A stretch of 64,000 nt of DNA from Hyphomicrobiales bacterium (GTDB taxonomy: Bacteria > Pseudomonadota > Alphaproteobacteria > Rhizobiales > Rhizobiaceae). Location of the stretch: positions 40,680 to 104,679 of the forward strand of contig UEHQ01000043.1 of assembly GCA_900489925.1 (NCBI GenBank), given 5' to 3'. The position numbers and the translations under genes were made by a program. The first letter of the stretch is position 1. Each line of letters opens with the position of its first letter. Shown piece after piece: positions 17,598 to 25,857 of this stretch. The notes below the pieces were generated by a model, which worked only from the letters and a program-made list of their open reading frames with translations, was not told the DNA's origin and searched no databases.

Positions 17598-17918
17598 ATG
17601 GCTGGGATGCGCACAGATGCAATGAGAATGGTCCGGCGCAATAAGCTGGTCGGCATGTGGGCCGCGGACAAGATGGGATTCGGTCGCGAAGAGGCAAAGG
17701 CCTATTCTGATGGGCTCGCAAGGGATGCACTCGATGTTGACCGCAACGACATCCTCGCGACGATCCGTCGAGACTTCCATGAAGCCGGCATCCCTGTGTG
17801 CGACGAAGATGTCCAGGAAGTTATGACTGCGTCCTGGCTGCAAGCTGGGAAGCCGACGAAAGGGGCGGATGCCAGCGATGTAGCAGTCGTGCAGATCGCC
17901 CGTACCCTGATGAAATAG
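17598..17918 (+). CDS. DUF1476-family protein (F1-ATPase zeta-subunit paralogue lacking the inhibitory N-terminus)
   Basis: A 106-residue helical protein. The block RMVRRNKLVGMWAADKMGF, then RRDFHEAGI, matches the conserved core of DUF1476, the zeta subunit that inhibits F1-ATPase in alphaproteobacteria. In zeta the N-terminal ~20 residues (EREKAFEAKFAHDEE-like) are the inhibitory helix; here only about ten residues precede the core and do not resemble it. The C-terminus is also longer and different (ASWLQAGKP onward). GGGAG six bases upstream supports ATG 17598. It stands alone with no ATPase genes nearby. Role unknown; binding to F1 without inhibition is possible. Confidence 0.72.
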   Translation: MAGMRTDAMRMVRRNKLVGMWAADKMGFGREEAKAYSDGLARDALDVDRNDILATIRRDFHEAGIPVCDEDVQEVMTASWLQAGKPTKGADASDVAVVQIARTLMK

Positions 17919-18067
17919 GCCAGCGCACGAGGTTCCTGCTATGATGTCAGGAGAACATCGCCTATTCGACCATTCTCACCGTGGTTTTCCGACGCTAACG
18001 AGTGGGGGCCCAACGACGAGCAATTGGCGCGAGGCGACCGAGCGTCGATGCCACGTCACTTCTCCGC

Positions 18068-18427
18068 TCAGCCGATAAAGCTGTCCGCCGACGGCTGATA
18101 ATCATGTCCCGCGATCACGCCCGTCGACACCAGGGTCTCAAAAAACTCCACCTTGAGATCGAAGGACTTGAGCAGCTTCTGGGTGCTTGGCTTCACGACG
18201 GCGTCGTCGAACTCACCCTTGATGAAGTGCGCCGCTGACTCCATGTCTTTCCAGAGACTGACAACGACGAGCTCATTGTCGTGGCCCTTCACCTTGCGGG
18301 CGAGCGTTGCACCAAGATGTCTCGGCAACTCCGCCATCTCCACGAAGGTGGTCGTTTTCAGATGATGTGCATAGGCTTCGAGGACCGCCTCTGACCCGGC
18401 AACGGCCCGCCATGAGCGAATGATCAT
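18068..18427 (-). CDS. Antibiotic biosynthesis monooxygenase-like (ABM) dimeric barrel protein
   Basis: A 119-residue protein of the ABM/dimeric alpha-beta barrel type: MIIRSWRAVAGSEAV opening, LARKVKGHDNELVVVSLWKDMESAAHFIKG in the middle, where the W-x(n)-F pattern is typical. Members are cofactor-free monooxygenases or haem-degrading enzymes, but many are uncharacterised. GGAG 8 bases before ATG 18427 sets the start (a TTG two codons upstream is less likely). It lies 90 bp downstream of the LysR gene on the same strand. Confidence 0.72.
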   Translation of the reverse strand: MIIRSWRAVAGSEAVLEAYAHHLKTTTFVEMAELPRHLGATLARKVKGHDNELVVVSLWKDMESAAHFIKGEFDDAVVKPSTQKLLKSFDLKVEFFETLVSTGVIAGHDYQPSADSFIG

Positions 18428-18517
18428 GTCCAATTCTCCAATGGTGCCTTTTCAAACTGCCATTGGCATTGGGGAATGTCCACGAGGGCTCCCGGTCGGG
18501 ACAGGAAACCGCTGCTC

Positions 18518-19423
18518 CTAGTCCCGGCCATCCGGGGGAGATGGAGAGCCATGGAGCGACTTCGCGACCTCAAACAGCTGCGGAACCGCCGGATTGTTCG
18601 AGGTGGCGGAGGCGCAGAGCACGATGTCGAATTCCGGGGCGTTTGCGATCGGTCTGGACACCAGCCCCTCGGCAAGGTCCGAGCACAATGATTGCGGGAT
18701 CAGCGCGATGCCGAGGCCTTCGGCGACGAGCCGGATGATGGTGTGCTGCAAGCGCGGTTCGAGCGCGAAATGCGGGACGACGCCCGCGGCCACGCAGTAG
18801 TTTCGGATGGCATCGCGCAGCGTCGGCGTGACGCTTGCGGGTGCGGCGATCAGTCGTTCGCCTTCCAGATGCTTAGGCCCCGCTTGTTCGACCCGCGCCA
18901 GGGGATGATGATCCGGCAGGATCAGGCGCAGGCGATCTCGGGCGAGAAGTACGGTGCGCAGATGCGGCGCGGGACTGCCGCCGAAGGTGACGGCGGCGTC
19001 GAGGCGGCCTTCCATCAGCATTTCCTCAATGTCGGTCGGTATGCGTTCCTCGAGCACGAGGCGCACATCCGGGCGCGTCTCGGAATAGATTCGCACCAGG
19101 GACGGCACGACGCTGTAGGCCGCATTCATCATGAAGCCGAGCTTCAGTTCGCCCTTTGCGCCTGATGCCACCAGCTGCACGTCGCGGCAGGCGGCGTCGA
19201 AGTGGGCGAGCACAGCGCGACACTCTTCCAGGAAATGCTTGCCCGCCGCTGTCAGCGCGACGTTGCGGGAATTGCGTTCGAACAGCCGGGCGCCGAGGGT
19301 CCGCTCGATCGAGGCGATCTGGCGGCTGAAGGGCGGCTGGCTCATGTTCATGCGCGCAGCCGCGTGGCCGAAGTGCAAGGTCTCGGCAAGAGCCACGAAA
19401 TAGCGCATGTGGCGCGTATCCAT
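18518..19423 (-). CDS. LysR-family transcriptional regulator
   Basis: A 301-residue LTTR. The N-terminal winged helix (MDTRHMRYFVALAETLHFGHAAARMNMSQ…PFSRQI) spans residues 1-60 and is followed by a linker helix and a two-lobed effector domain (from about residue 90, KLGFMMNAAYSVVPSL). It is divergent from the AEC carrier gene, with 97 bp between starts, so by the usual LysR pattern it probably controls that carrier. The effector is unknown. Length and order are normal. Confidence 0.93.
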   Translation of the reverse strand: MDTRHMRYFVALAETLHFGHAAARMNMSQPPFSRQIASIERTLGARLFERNSRNVALTAAGKHFLEECRAVLAHFDAACRDVQLVASGAKGELKLGFMMNAAYSVVPSLVRIYSETRPDVRLVLEERIPTDIEEMLMEGRLDAAVTFGGSPAPHLRTVLLARDRLRLILPDHHPLARVEQAGPKHLEGERLIAAPASVTPTLRDAIRNYCVAAGVVPHFALEPRLQHTIIRLVAEGLGIALIPQSLCSDLAEGLVSRPIANAPEFDIVLCASATSNNPAVPQLFEVAKSLHGSPSPPDGRD

Positions 19424-19520
19424 TCAATACCTCAGAAGCATCGATCAGCCATCAAACCGACATTGGATTATCTTGATGCCAGGCGCTAGACAATGGCCTT
19501 TGCAACTCGAGTTCCCTCTC

Positions 19521-20462
19521 ATGCTGACCAATCTCCTGATCGTCCTGCCGATCTTCGCCCTGATACTGACCGGATGGATTGCTCGGAAGTCGGGCGCGCT
19601 CGGCCCGAACGCGACGCGGGAGGTCAACCGGCTGGTGGTCTATCTGGCGCTGCCTGCCCTGCTCTTCGACATCATGGCCAATGCCAAGGTTGCGCAGATC
19701 TGGCAGCCCGGCTTCATCCTGGCGTTTACCTCGGGCTGTGCCATCATCTTCGGAGCGACGCTGTGGTGGAGGATGGCCAAGGGACGGCAGCTTGCCGATG
19801 CGGCGATCGACAGCCTCAATGCCTGCTACGCCAACACGGGCTTCGTCGGTTTTCCACTGGTGCTGTCGCTGGTCGGCGATTCCGGCATGGCGCCGACGCT
19901 GATCTCGACGATCCTGACGGTCTGCGTGCTCTTCGCGGGCGCGATCGTGCTGATCGAAGGCGGCCTGCAATCGGAAACGCGGCGGCGGGATATCGCGGCG
20001 AAGACCGTCGCCTCGCTTACGAAAAACCCGCTGCTGATCGCGCCTGTTATCGGCTCTCTGTTCATGCTCTCCGGGGTACCGCTACCGGCGCCCATGCATT
20101 CCTTCCTGAAGCTTCTCGGCGGCGCGGCTTCGCCTTGCGCGCTGATCGCGCTCGGCCTGTTCCTGGCCGGATCGAAGGCGGGGGCTGCCACCGAGCGGGC
20201 GGCGACAACAGGCATTCTCGTCGGGCTCAAGTTGATCGCGCAACCTGCCGTGACCTGGATCATCGCCGGTCCGCTGCTCAAGTTGCCACCGGTTGCCGTG
20301 CACACCGCCGTCCTGCTTGCAGCGCTGCCGACCGGCACCGGGCCTTTCATGCTGGCGGAATTCTATGGCCGGGAAGCGAGCCTGACGGGGCGCGTCGTGC
20401 TTGCCTCGACGGTGCTGTCGATCGCGACGATCTCGGCCTATCTCGCCATTGCCGGGCAGTGA
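19521..20462 (+). CDS. AEC-family (auxin efflux carrier-like) transporter
   Basis: A 313-residue integral membrane protein with about ten helices in two groups of five. It starts MLTNLLIVLPIFALILTGW, with the typical NRLVVYLALPALLF segment in helix 2 and the conserved NACYANTGFVGFPL motif. Bacterial AEC carriers move malonate, malate or other carboxylates; the substrate here is unknown. ATG 19521 gives the family length; the frame is open back to 19407 but would overlap the LysR start. It is likely regulated by the divergent LysR protein. Confidence 0.88.
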   Translation: MLTNLLIVLPIFALILTGWIARKSGALGPNATREVNRLVVYLALPALLFDIMANAKVAQIWQPGFILAFTSGCAIIFGATLWWRMAKGRQLADAAIDSLNACYANTGFVGFPLVLSLVGDSGMAPTLISTILTVCVLFAGAIVLIEGGLQSETRRRDIAAKTVASLTKNPLLIAPVIGSLFMLSGVPLPAPMHSFLKLLGGAASPCALIALGLFLAGSKAGAATERAATTGILVGLKLIAQPAVTWIIAGPLLKLPPVAVHTAVLLAALPTGTGPFMLAEFYGREASLTGRVVLASTVLSIATISAYLAIAGQ

Positions 20463-20466
20463 TGCC

Positions 20467-21297
20467 CTATTCGATCTCCAACAGTAGCGCGCGGTGATCG
20501 GAAACCTCGGGCTGTGCGACCGGGTCGAAGATCGCCACATCAACATCCGGCGTCACCAGCATGTAGTCGGCGTAGCGGCCGTCCTTGGTGTAGTGCGAGG
20601 TCCGGGTATCGGTATGGCCGCAGGAGGTGACCAGATCGGTGAGGCCGAGTTCGGCCAGCGTCGTGAAGGTCACGCTATCAGGCAGAAGATTGAGATCGCC
20701 GCAGACGACCAGCCGTTCGCCGGTGCGCCAAAGGCGACGGATCAGCGAGACAAGAGACTGCGCCTGGGCGTGGCGGGCCGGTGTATCGCCCTTGCCGGCG
20801 AGGTCGCGCAGGCCGTGGAGTTGGGCGATGGTGATGGGTCGGCTCGCTGCGTAGTCGAAGAGCCTGATGCAATCGGCGTTACGCGGGCGCGGATGCTCAC
20901 CGTAGCCATCACCGGAAAAATCGCCATGCACGAAATCCATCGCGCGGCCGATAACCGGATAGCGGTTGCGCACGAAGGTCGCGAGGCCGAACTCGGACCA
21001 GACCAGCGTCTCACCATCAAAGAGCGTGCCGCGCGCAGTCGGTGCGAAGAAGGCATCGTGATCGGGAAGGATCGCCTTGATCTCGTCGAAGAGATTGGCG
21101 CGCTGCGGCAGGATGTGGCTGCCGTCGCGATACTCCAACCAGTCGGAGGCGACACCGACCGAACGGGTCACTTCCTGCAGGCAGAGGACATCAGGATCGG
21201 CATCGCGAAGATAGCGGAGCAGCGGCTCATGGAGCTTGCCGCCCCAGGCGTTCAACGAGATCACACGCACCGCAGCTCTCCTCAAGCGTTGATTCAA
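20467..21297 (-). CDS. Endonuclease/exonuclease/phosphatase-family hydrolase
   Basis: A 276-residue EEP-fold enzyme. Motifs in order: VISLNAWGGK (Asn metal site), LCLQEVTRS (catalytic Glu), GDLNLLPDS (Asp/Asn) and the C-terminal SDHRALL (Asp-His). The family includes nucleases and sphingomyelinase-like phosphodiesterases using Mg; no signal peptide is present, so a cytoplasmic substrate is likely. It is convergent with the AEC carrier, with 4 bp between stops. The first ten residues (MNQRLRRAAV) may not be translated, as a GTG lies close to the first motif. Confidence 0.88.
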   Translation of the reverse strand: MNQRLRRAAVRVISLNAWGGKLHEPLLRYLRDADPDVLCLQEVTRSVGVASDWLEYRDGSHILPQRANLFDEIKAILPDHDAFFAPTARGTLFDGETLVWSEFGLATFVRNRYPVIGRAMDFVHGDFSGDGYGEHPRPRNADCIRLFDYAASRPITIAQLHGLRDLAGKGDTPARHAQAQSLVSLIRRLWRTGERLVVCGDLNLLPDSVTFTTLAELGLTDLVTSCGHTDTRTSHYTKDGRYADYMLVTPDVDVAIFDPVAQPEVSDHRALLLEIE

Positions 21298-21363
21298 GCA
21301 CCTGCCGGATCGATTCAGGAAAGCGCCTCATGTGGCTGTTTTCACGCGGGTTGAGCCGCCGCT

Positions 21364-21804
21364 CTACCGCTTCTTGAACGGCTCCATGCCCTTGCGGGCA
21401 AGCTCGTCAGCGCGCTCGTTTTCGGGATGCCCGGCGTGGCCCTTGACCCAGTGCCACGTGACCTTGTGGCGCTGGTTGGCGGCGTCGAGCGCCTGCCAGA
21501 GTTCGCCGTTCTTCACCGGTTTCTTGTCGGCGGTTTTCCAGCCGTTCTTCTTCCAGCCGAAGATCCACTTGGAGATGCCGTCCATGACGTATTTGCTGTC
21601 GGTGTGGAGGTCGACCTCACAGGCGCTCTTCAGCGCGGTCAGCGCGGAGATGGCGGCCAGCAGTTCCATGCGGTTGTTGGTGGTTTCAGCCTCGCCGCCG
21701 CAGAGTTCCTTTTCGACCTCGCCATAGCGCAGCACCGCGCCCCAGCCGCCGGGGCCGGGATTTCCGGAGCAGGCGCCGTCGGTGTAGATATCGACGTGCT
21801 TCAT
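21364..21804 (-). CDS. rnhA: Ribonuclease HI
   Basis: A 146-residue enzyme that cuts RNA in RNA-DNA hybrids. The acidic active site is clear: Asp9 in YTDGACSGNPG, Glu in NRMELLAA, Asp in HTDSKYV and Asp in ENERADELAR; the basic handle KKNGWKTADKKPVKN is also present. Its ATG overlaps the thrB stop as ATGA (21801-21804), indicating translational coupling. The thrB-rnhA pair is common in rhizobia. Confidence 0.97.
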   Translation of the reverse strand: MKHVDIYTDGACSGNPGPGGWGAVLRYGEVEKELCGGEAETTNNRMELLAAISALTALKSACEVDLHTDSKYVMDGISKWIFGWKKNGWKTADKKPVKNGELWQALDAANQRHKVTWHWVKGHAGHPENERADELARKGMEPFKKR

Positions 21805-22766
21805 GCGGAGAGCCCGTATTCCGCAGCGTTTGCGATCTGCCGGTGGAAGCGCAGCTTGCGCAGATATTCGAGCGGATCCTTCTTGGTGACCATCGCGCCT
21901 TCCGGCGTCGTCAGCCAGTCGTAGAGACGCGTCAAGAAGAACCGCAGCGCCGAGCCGCGCGCCAGGATCGGCAGCGCCGCGAGTTCGGCGTCGCTGAGCG
22001 GACGCACGCTTTGATAGCCTTCGAGCATCGCCATGCCCTTTGTGATGTTGTAGGCGCCATCCTTCTCGAAGCACCAGGCATTGAGAATGATCGAGACGTC
22101 ATAGGCCAGGAGGTCGTTGCAGGCGAAATAGAAGTCGATCAGGCCCGACAGATCATCGCCGAGGAAGAAGACGTTGTCGGGGAAGAGATCCGCGTGGATG
22201 ACGCCCGAGGGAAGATCCTTCGGCCAGTGGCCGGCGAGGAAATCGAGTTCGCTACGGATCTCGTTCTGCAGGCCCTTTTCCACCTCGTCGGCGCGCGCCT
22301 CGGACTTTTCCCAGAGCAGCTTCCAGCCATCGACGGACAGGGCGTTGGGGCGCGTCAGTTCGAAGCCTTCACCGGCGACGTGCATCTTTGCCAGCGCCTT
22401 GCCGACCTCGCGGCAATGCTTGGCTTCGGGCTTGCGCAGCCACATGCCTTCCAGAAAGGAGATCAAAGCTGCCGGACGATCGGACAGCGTGCCGAGCAAC
22501 GCGCCATCCTTGCGCGGCAGCGGCAGCGGGCAGGACAGGCCGCCGGCGGCCAGATGCTGCATCAGCCCGAGAAAGAAGGGCAGATCGTTCTTCTCGACGC
22601 GCTTCTCGTAAAGCGTGAGGATCAGCGGGTCTTTCGACGTGTGCAGAAGAAAGTTCGAGTTCTCGACGCCCTCGGCAATGCCCTTGTACGACAGCAGCGT
22701 GCCTGTGTCGTACTCCGTCAGGAACCACTTCAAATCGTCTTCTGAAATATCGGTGTAGACTGCCAA
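21801..22766 (-). CDS. thrB: Homoserine kinase (ThrB type II, APH fold)
   Basis: Phosphorylates homoserine for threonine synthesis. This is the aminoglycoside-phosphotransferase-like homoserine kinase of alphaproteobacteria: catalytic loop GVIHADLFPDNVFF and the metal site GLIDFYFACND. The family N-terminus is AVYTDISEDDLKWFL, which here follows a TTG codon at 22766-22764; this gives 321 residues. A longer open frame begins at another TTG (22841) that overlaps the ispH stop, adding 25 non-conserved residues. Downstream it is coupled to rnhA. The operon partner ispH has no pathway link. Confidence 0.93.
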   Translation of the reverse strand: MAVYTDISEDDLKWFLTEYDTGTLLSYKGIAEGVENSNFLLHTSKDPLILTLYEKRVEKNDLPFFLGLMQHLAAGGLSCPLPLPRKDGALLGTLSDRPAALISFLEGMWLRKPEAKHCREVGKALAKMHVAGEGFELTRPNALSVDGWKLLWEKSEARADEVEKGLQNEIRSELDFLAGHWPKDLPSGVIHADLFPDNVFFLGDDLSGLIDFYFACNDLLAYDVSIILNAWCFEKDGAYNITKGMAMLEGYQSVRPLSDAELAALPILARGSALRFFLTRLYDWLTTPEGAMVTKKDPLEYLRKLRFHRQIANAAEYGLSA

Positions 22767-22837
22767 TTTAGGTCCCGCAAAAATGTTGTACTGATTGAAG
22801 CTGATATCAGACGCGCTGAGGCAAACGAGCTCGCCGC

Positions 22838-23839
22838 TCAACCATTGACGAATGCCATATCGGCCGTTGTCAGCTCGATATTGCGCAGTTCGCGGTTGAC
22901 GAGGAAATGCTCGTTTTCCTGAACGGTTTCAGCAAGTTCCACCTTCGCGTCAAAGCGGCTGCGGAAAGCTTCGATGATCTCGTTGACAATCACTTCCGGC
23001 GCCGAAGCACCGGCAGAGAGGCCGAGTGTCGAGATCGGGCCGATCTCGTCCCAGTTCAATTCGGAAGCGCGCTGAACAAGCAGCGACTTCGTCGCCCCTG
23101 CCCTGAGTGCCACTTCGACCAGACGTCTCGAATTCGAGGAATTCGGCGCCCCGACGATGATGAAGAGATCGCAGCCGGGCGCGGCCTGCTTCACGACCTC
23201 TTGGCGGTTGGTGGTAGCGTAGCAGATCGAATCGGCAGAGGGCGCGGTCAGATTGGGAAAACGCTCCTGCAGGCGGGCGATGACGCCGGCGGTGTCATCC
23301 ACCGAAAGCGTGGTCTGCGTGACATAGCCGAGATTGTCGGGATCGGTCGGCACGTAGACGTCCGCATCCTCGATCGTCTCGATCAGCGACACGGAACCTT
23401 CCGGCAGCTGCCCCATCGTGCCGATCACTTCGGGATGACCGGCGTGGCCGATCAGAACCACGTGGCGACCGAGCTTGTTGTGTCGCATCGCCTGCTTGTG
23501 CACCTTGGAGACCAGCGGGCATGTGGCGTCGAGATAGAAGAGATTGCGGGCGCTGGCGTCTTCCGGCACCGACTTCGGCACGCCATGAGCGGAGAAGACG
23601 ACCGGCTGGGCGCGATGCTCTTCGGGGATCTCGTTGAGCTCCTCGACGAAGACGGCACCCTTGGCTTCCAGGCCTTCCACGACATAGCGGTTATGGACGA
23701 TCTCATGGCGGACATAGACCGGTGCGCCATAGGACTTCAACGCCAGCACGACGATCTGGATGGCGCGGTCAACGCCGGCGCAGAAGCCGCGCGGCCCGCA
23801 AAGCCTGATCGTCAAGGGAGGTTTGGCCGCAATATTCAT
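22838..23839 (-). CDS. ispH: 4-hydroxy-3-methylbut-2-enyl diphosphate reductase
   Basis: The last enzyme of the MEP pathway, making IPP and DMAPP with an iron-sulfur cluster. The three cluster cysteines are seen: Cys20 in GPRGFCAGVDRA, then LDATCPLVSKVH and DSICYATTNRQ. Conserved EIVHN and HPEV(I/T)GT blocks are also in place. The protein is 333 residues, the usual length. It lies downstream of SURF1 with a 62-bp gap and upstream of thrB, likely one message. dxs, the first gene of the same pathway, is at 54.0 kb. Confidence 0.97.
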   Translation of the reverse strand: MNIAAKPPLTIRLCGPRGFCAGVDRAIQIVVLALKSYGAPVYVRHEIVHNRYVVEGLEAKGAVFVEELNEIPEEHRAQPVVFSAHGVPKSVPEDASARNLFYLDATCPLVSKVHKQAMRHNKLGRHVVLIGHAGHPEVIGTMGQLPEGSVSLIETIEDADVYVPTDPDNLGYVTQTTLSVDDTAGVIARLQERFPNLTAPSADSICYATTNRQEVVKQAAPGCDLFIIVGAPNSSNSRRLVEVALRAGATKSLLVQRASELNWDEIGPISTLGLSAGASAPEVIVNEIIEAFRSRFDAKVELAETVQENEHFLVNRELRNIELTTADMAFVNG

Positions 23840-23901
23840 GTCTGTTCCGGTGTGTGAAGATAGCGCTCTCTAACCCAATATAGGCGAGAATTGAAGCGAT
23901 A

Positions 23902-24651
23902 CTATTGCGCTGCCCCCTGCTTGCGGAACCGCGCAACCACGACGATCACCACCAGCGTGGCGGCAAGCCCATACCAGGTGAAGGCATATTGCAGGTGATT
24001 GTTCGGAAGATCGATCTCGGTCACGCCGCCGATCGGCAGGCCCTTGGGATTGGGCGTATCATCCGCATCGATGAAGAAGGGCACGACATTCGCCTTGTCG
24101 AGGCCGACGCTCGACGCCATCACGTCGAGGTCCTTCCAGTAGAAGATATTCTTGGCGATGTCGTTGTCAGGCACCACCCATGACGGCTTGCCCGGAAGCT
24201 TGGCACGCGCGAGGCCGTTGACGGTCTGCTGATCCGTCAGCTGGCCCTGCATACGCATCTCCGGTTCCTTGTTGTCGTAGGGAACGAAGCCGCGGTTCAC
24301 GAACAGATAGCGTCCGTCGGCAAGCTGCAGCGGCGTGTAGATGTAGTAGCCCGTCTGGCCGCGCCAGGTGGCAAAGAAGTGGCGTTCGCGACTGTTGTCG
24401 TAGACGCCGATGGCGGTCATCTGGCGATACTCGATATCCTCGCCTTTCGCCGCCATCGCCTCGATGTCGGCCAACGGGACGGGTGCAGCGGCACGGCGCT
24501 CGGCAATATCGGCCAGCAGCTTTTCTTTCCACTGCAGGCGCTCGACCTGCCAGGTGCCGAGCGAGACCAGAATGGCGAATGCGACCAGCACCGCAGCGCC
24601 GGTGAAGATCGGCAGCTTGCGGCGCGGCGCCGGGCTTTGAATGTCAGTCAC
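23902..24651 (-). CDS. SURF1-family cytochrome oxidase assembly protein
   Basis: A SURF1 protein that helps insert haem a into cytochrome c oxidase subunit I at the membrane. There are two membrane helices, one near the N-terminus (TGAAVLVAFAILVSLGTWQ) and one at the C-terminus (YAFTWYGLAATLVVIVVVARF), around a periplasmic domain with the signatures GTWQVERLQWK and FVNRGFVP. GTG 24651 has GAAGGA ten bases upstream and overlaps the DUF983 stop by 8 bp; an ATG at 24675 would lengthen the overlap to 32 bp. The total is about 249 residues. Neighbouring cox genes support the role. Confidence 0.92.
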   Translation of the reverse strand: MTDIQSPAPRRKLPIFTGAAVLVAFAILVSLGTWQVERLQWKEKLLADIAERRAAAPVPLADIEAMAAKGEDIEYRQMTAIGVYDNSRERHFFATWRGQTGYYIYTPLQLADGRYLFVNRGFVPYDNKEPEMRMQGQLTDQQTVNGLARAKLPGKPSWVVPDNDIAKNIFYWKDLDVMASSVGLDKANVVPFFIDADDTPNPKGLPIGGVTEIDLPNNHLQYAFTWYGLAATLVVIVVVARFRKQGAAQ

Positions 24652-25027
24652 GGGAAAGGCGTCCTTCGCGGGCATTGTGGCGGTATTGCATGGCGATGAG
24701 AATGCCCTTGCACCAGCGCAGAGAAATCAACGACAGGATGATGGTCAGCGGCGCGAAGAGAAGGATGTGCAACCAGATCGGCGGTGCATAGTTCACCTCC
24801 AGCCAGAGCACCGAGCCGATGACGATGAAGCCGACGATCAGGATGACGAAGACCGCCGGGCCATCGCCGGCATCCGCGAAATCATAATCGAGACCACAAG
24901 CCGCACAGCGCGGCTTCAGCGACAGCAGGCCGTCGAAAAGCTTCCCTTGGCCGCAGCGCGGGCAGCAACCACTGATGCCCGTCTTGACAGGATCAACCGG
25001 TGGGAAATGCGCATCGTCTTCGTTCAT
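24644..25027 (-). CDS. DUF983 membrane protein with zinc ribbon
   Basis: A 127-residue protein: N-terminal zinc ribbon (CCPRCGQG and RCAACG, two CxxC pairs) and two membrane helices (VFVILIVGFIVIGSVLW and LHILLFAPLTIILSLIS). DUF983 proteins are almost always next to cox assembly genes in alphaproteobacteria, and this one follows the ctaG-ctaE group and precedes SURF1. A role in oxidase biogenesis is inferred from context only. It is separated from ctaE by the plus-strand kinase gene. Confidence 0.88.
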   Translation of the reverse strand: MNEDDAHFPPVDPVKTGISGCCPRCGQGKLFDGLLSLKPRCAACGLDYDFADAGDGPAVFVILIVGFIVIGSVLWLEVNYAPPIWLHILLFAPLTIILSLISLRWCKGILIAMQYRHNAREGRLSRD

Positions 25028-25157
25028 GCTATCCTTCCAATCAGCTGTGGTTCACCGGGAACCCGCCTTAACTCACCCATAAAGTATTCGCAGAACGAAA
25101 GGAAATGCCTGCGCGCTTTCGCCTCACTGATTCGCGCCAAACAGAAGAAGAAAACTG

Positions 25158-25799
25158 ATGACCAATGACAGCTCGGCCGGACAGATCATCATCCTGAACG
25201 GTGCACCGCGTAGCGGGAAATCCTCGATCGCCAAGGCGATCCAGGAGCAATTCGAAGGCCCGTGGATGAACCTCGGCGTCGATACCTACAACGGCATGAC
25301 GCCGGAACGCTACCTGCCGGGCATCGGGCTGCGGCCGGGAGGCGAGCGTCCGGATCTCGAGGAAATCGTGCCGTTCCTCTATGCGGCGCTTTATGAGTCG
25401 ATCGCCATCCATGCGGGGCTCGGCCTGAACGTCGTTGCCGATCTCGGCCATCATGACGCCTACTCGCAGCCGCTGGGGATTCTGGTGGATTGTGCGCGGC
25501 GGCTCGAAGGTTTTCCGGTGCTTTTCGTCGGTGTGAAATGTCCGATCGAGGTCATCATGCAACGTCGCGAGATCGTGGTTCCCGGCCGCGAAGCCCTCTA
25601 TGTAAAAGCGGACAGCAACGGCGCCATTCCAGCGCCTGTCCAGCTTTGGCAAGAGAAGGTGCATATCCCTGGCATCTACGATCTGGAGGTGGACACCTCC
25701 GTTCTGACGCCGGCGGAATGCGCCGAGGCGGTCCGCCATCAACTTGATCTTGGAATTCCCGATCCTTCGGCCTTCGAGCGGATCGCCGAGGCGCGCTGA
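25158..25799 (+). CDS. Chloramphenicol phosphotransferase-like kinase (CPT family)
   Basis: A 213-residue P-loop kinase of the CPT family. The phosphate loop is GAPRSGKSS (residues 15-23), and Asp42 in NLGVDTYNG lies where the catalytic Asp of the Streptomyces enzyme is. The conserved VVADLGHHD and LFVGVKCPIEVIMQRRE segments follow. Known members phosphorylate chloramphenicol; most are of unknown substrate, so resistance should not be assumed. It is the only plus-strand gene among about 12 minus-strand genes (21.4-31.2 kb), placed between ctaE and DUF983. A shared terminator follows at 25809. Confidence 0.83.
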   Translation: MTNDSSAGQIIILNGAPRSGKSSIAKAIQEQFEGPWMNLGVDTYNGMTPERYLPGIGLRPGGERPDLEEIVPFLYAALYESIAIHAGLGLNVVADLGHHDAYSQPLGILVDCARRLEGFPVLFVGVKCPIEVIMQRREIVVPGREALYVKADSNGAIPAPVQLWQEKVHIPGIYDLEVDTSVLTPAECAEAVRHQLDLGIPDPSAFERIAEAR

Positions 25800-25808
25800 G
25801 GACAAAGA

Positions 25809-25838
25809 AAAAGGCGGGTGCCGTGGCACCCGCCTTTT
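25809..25838 (+). terminator. Bidirectional terminator between the CPT-like kinase and ctaE
   Basis: An inverted repeat with arms AAAAGGCGGGTGCC (25809-25822) and GGCACCCGCCTTTT (25825-25838), so the hairpin closes over a CGTG tetraloop. A-run on one side and T-run on the other allow it to stop transcripts from both directions: the kinase (plus) and ctaE (minus), whose stops flank it at 10 and 20 bases. Confidence 0.88.
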
Positions 25839-25857
25839 CAATTCGATGCTGTTTTCG

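Noticed and set aside
25158..25799. Calling the CPT-like protein an antibiotic resistance determinant
   Set aside because: The P-loop and catalytic Asp are present, but the family is broad and chromosomal members mostly have unknown substrates.
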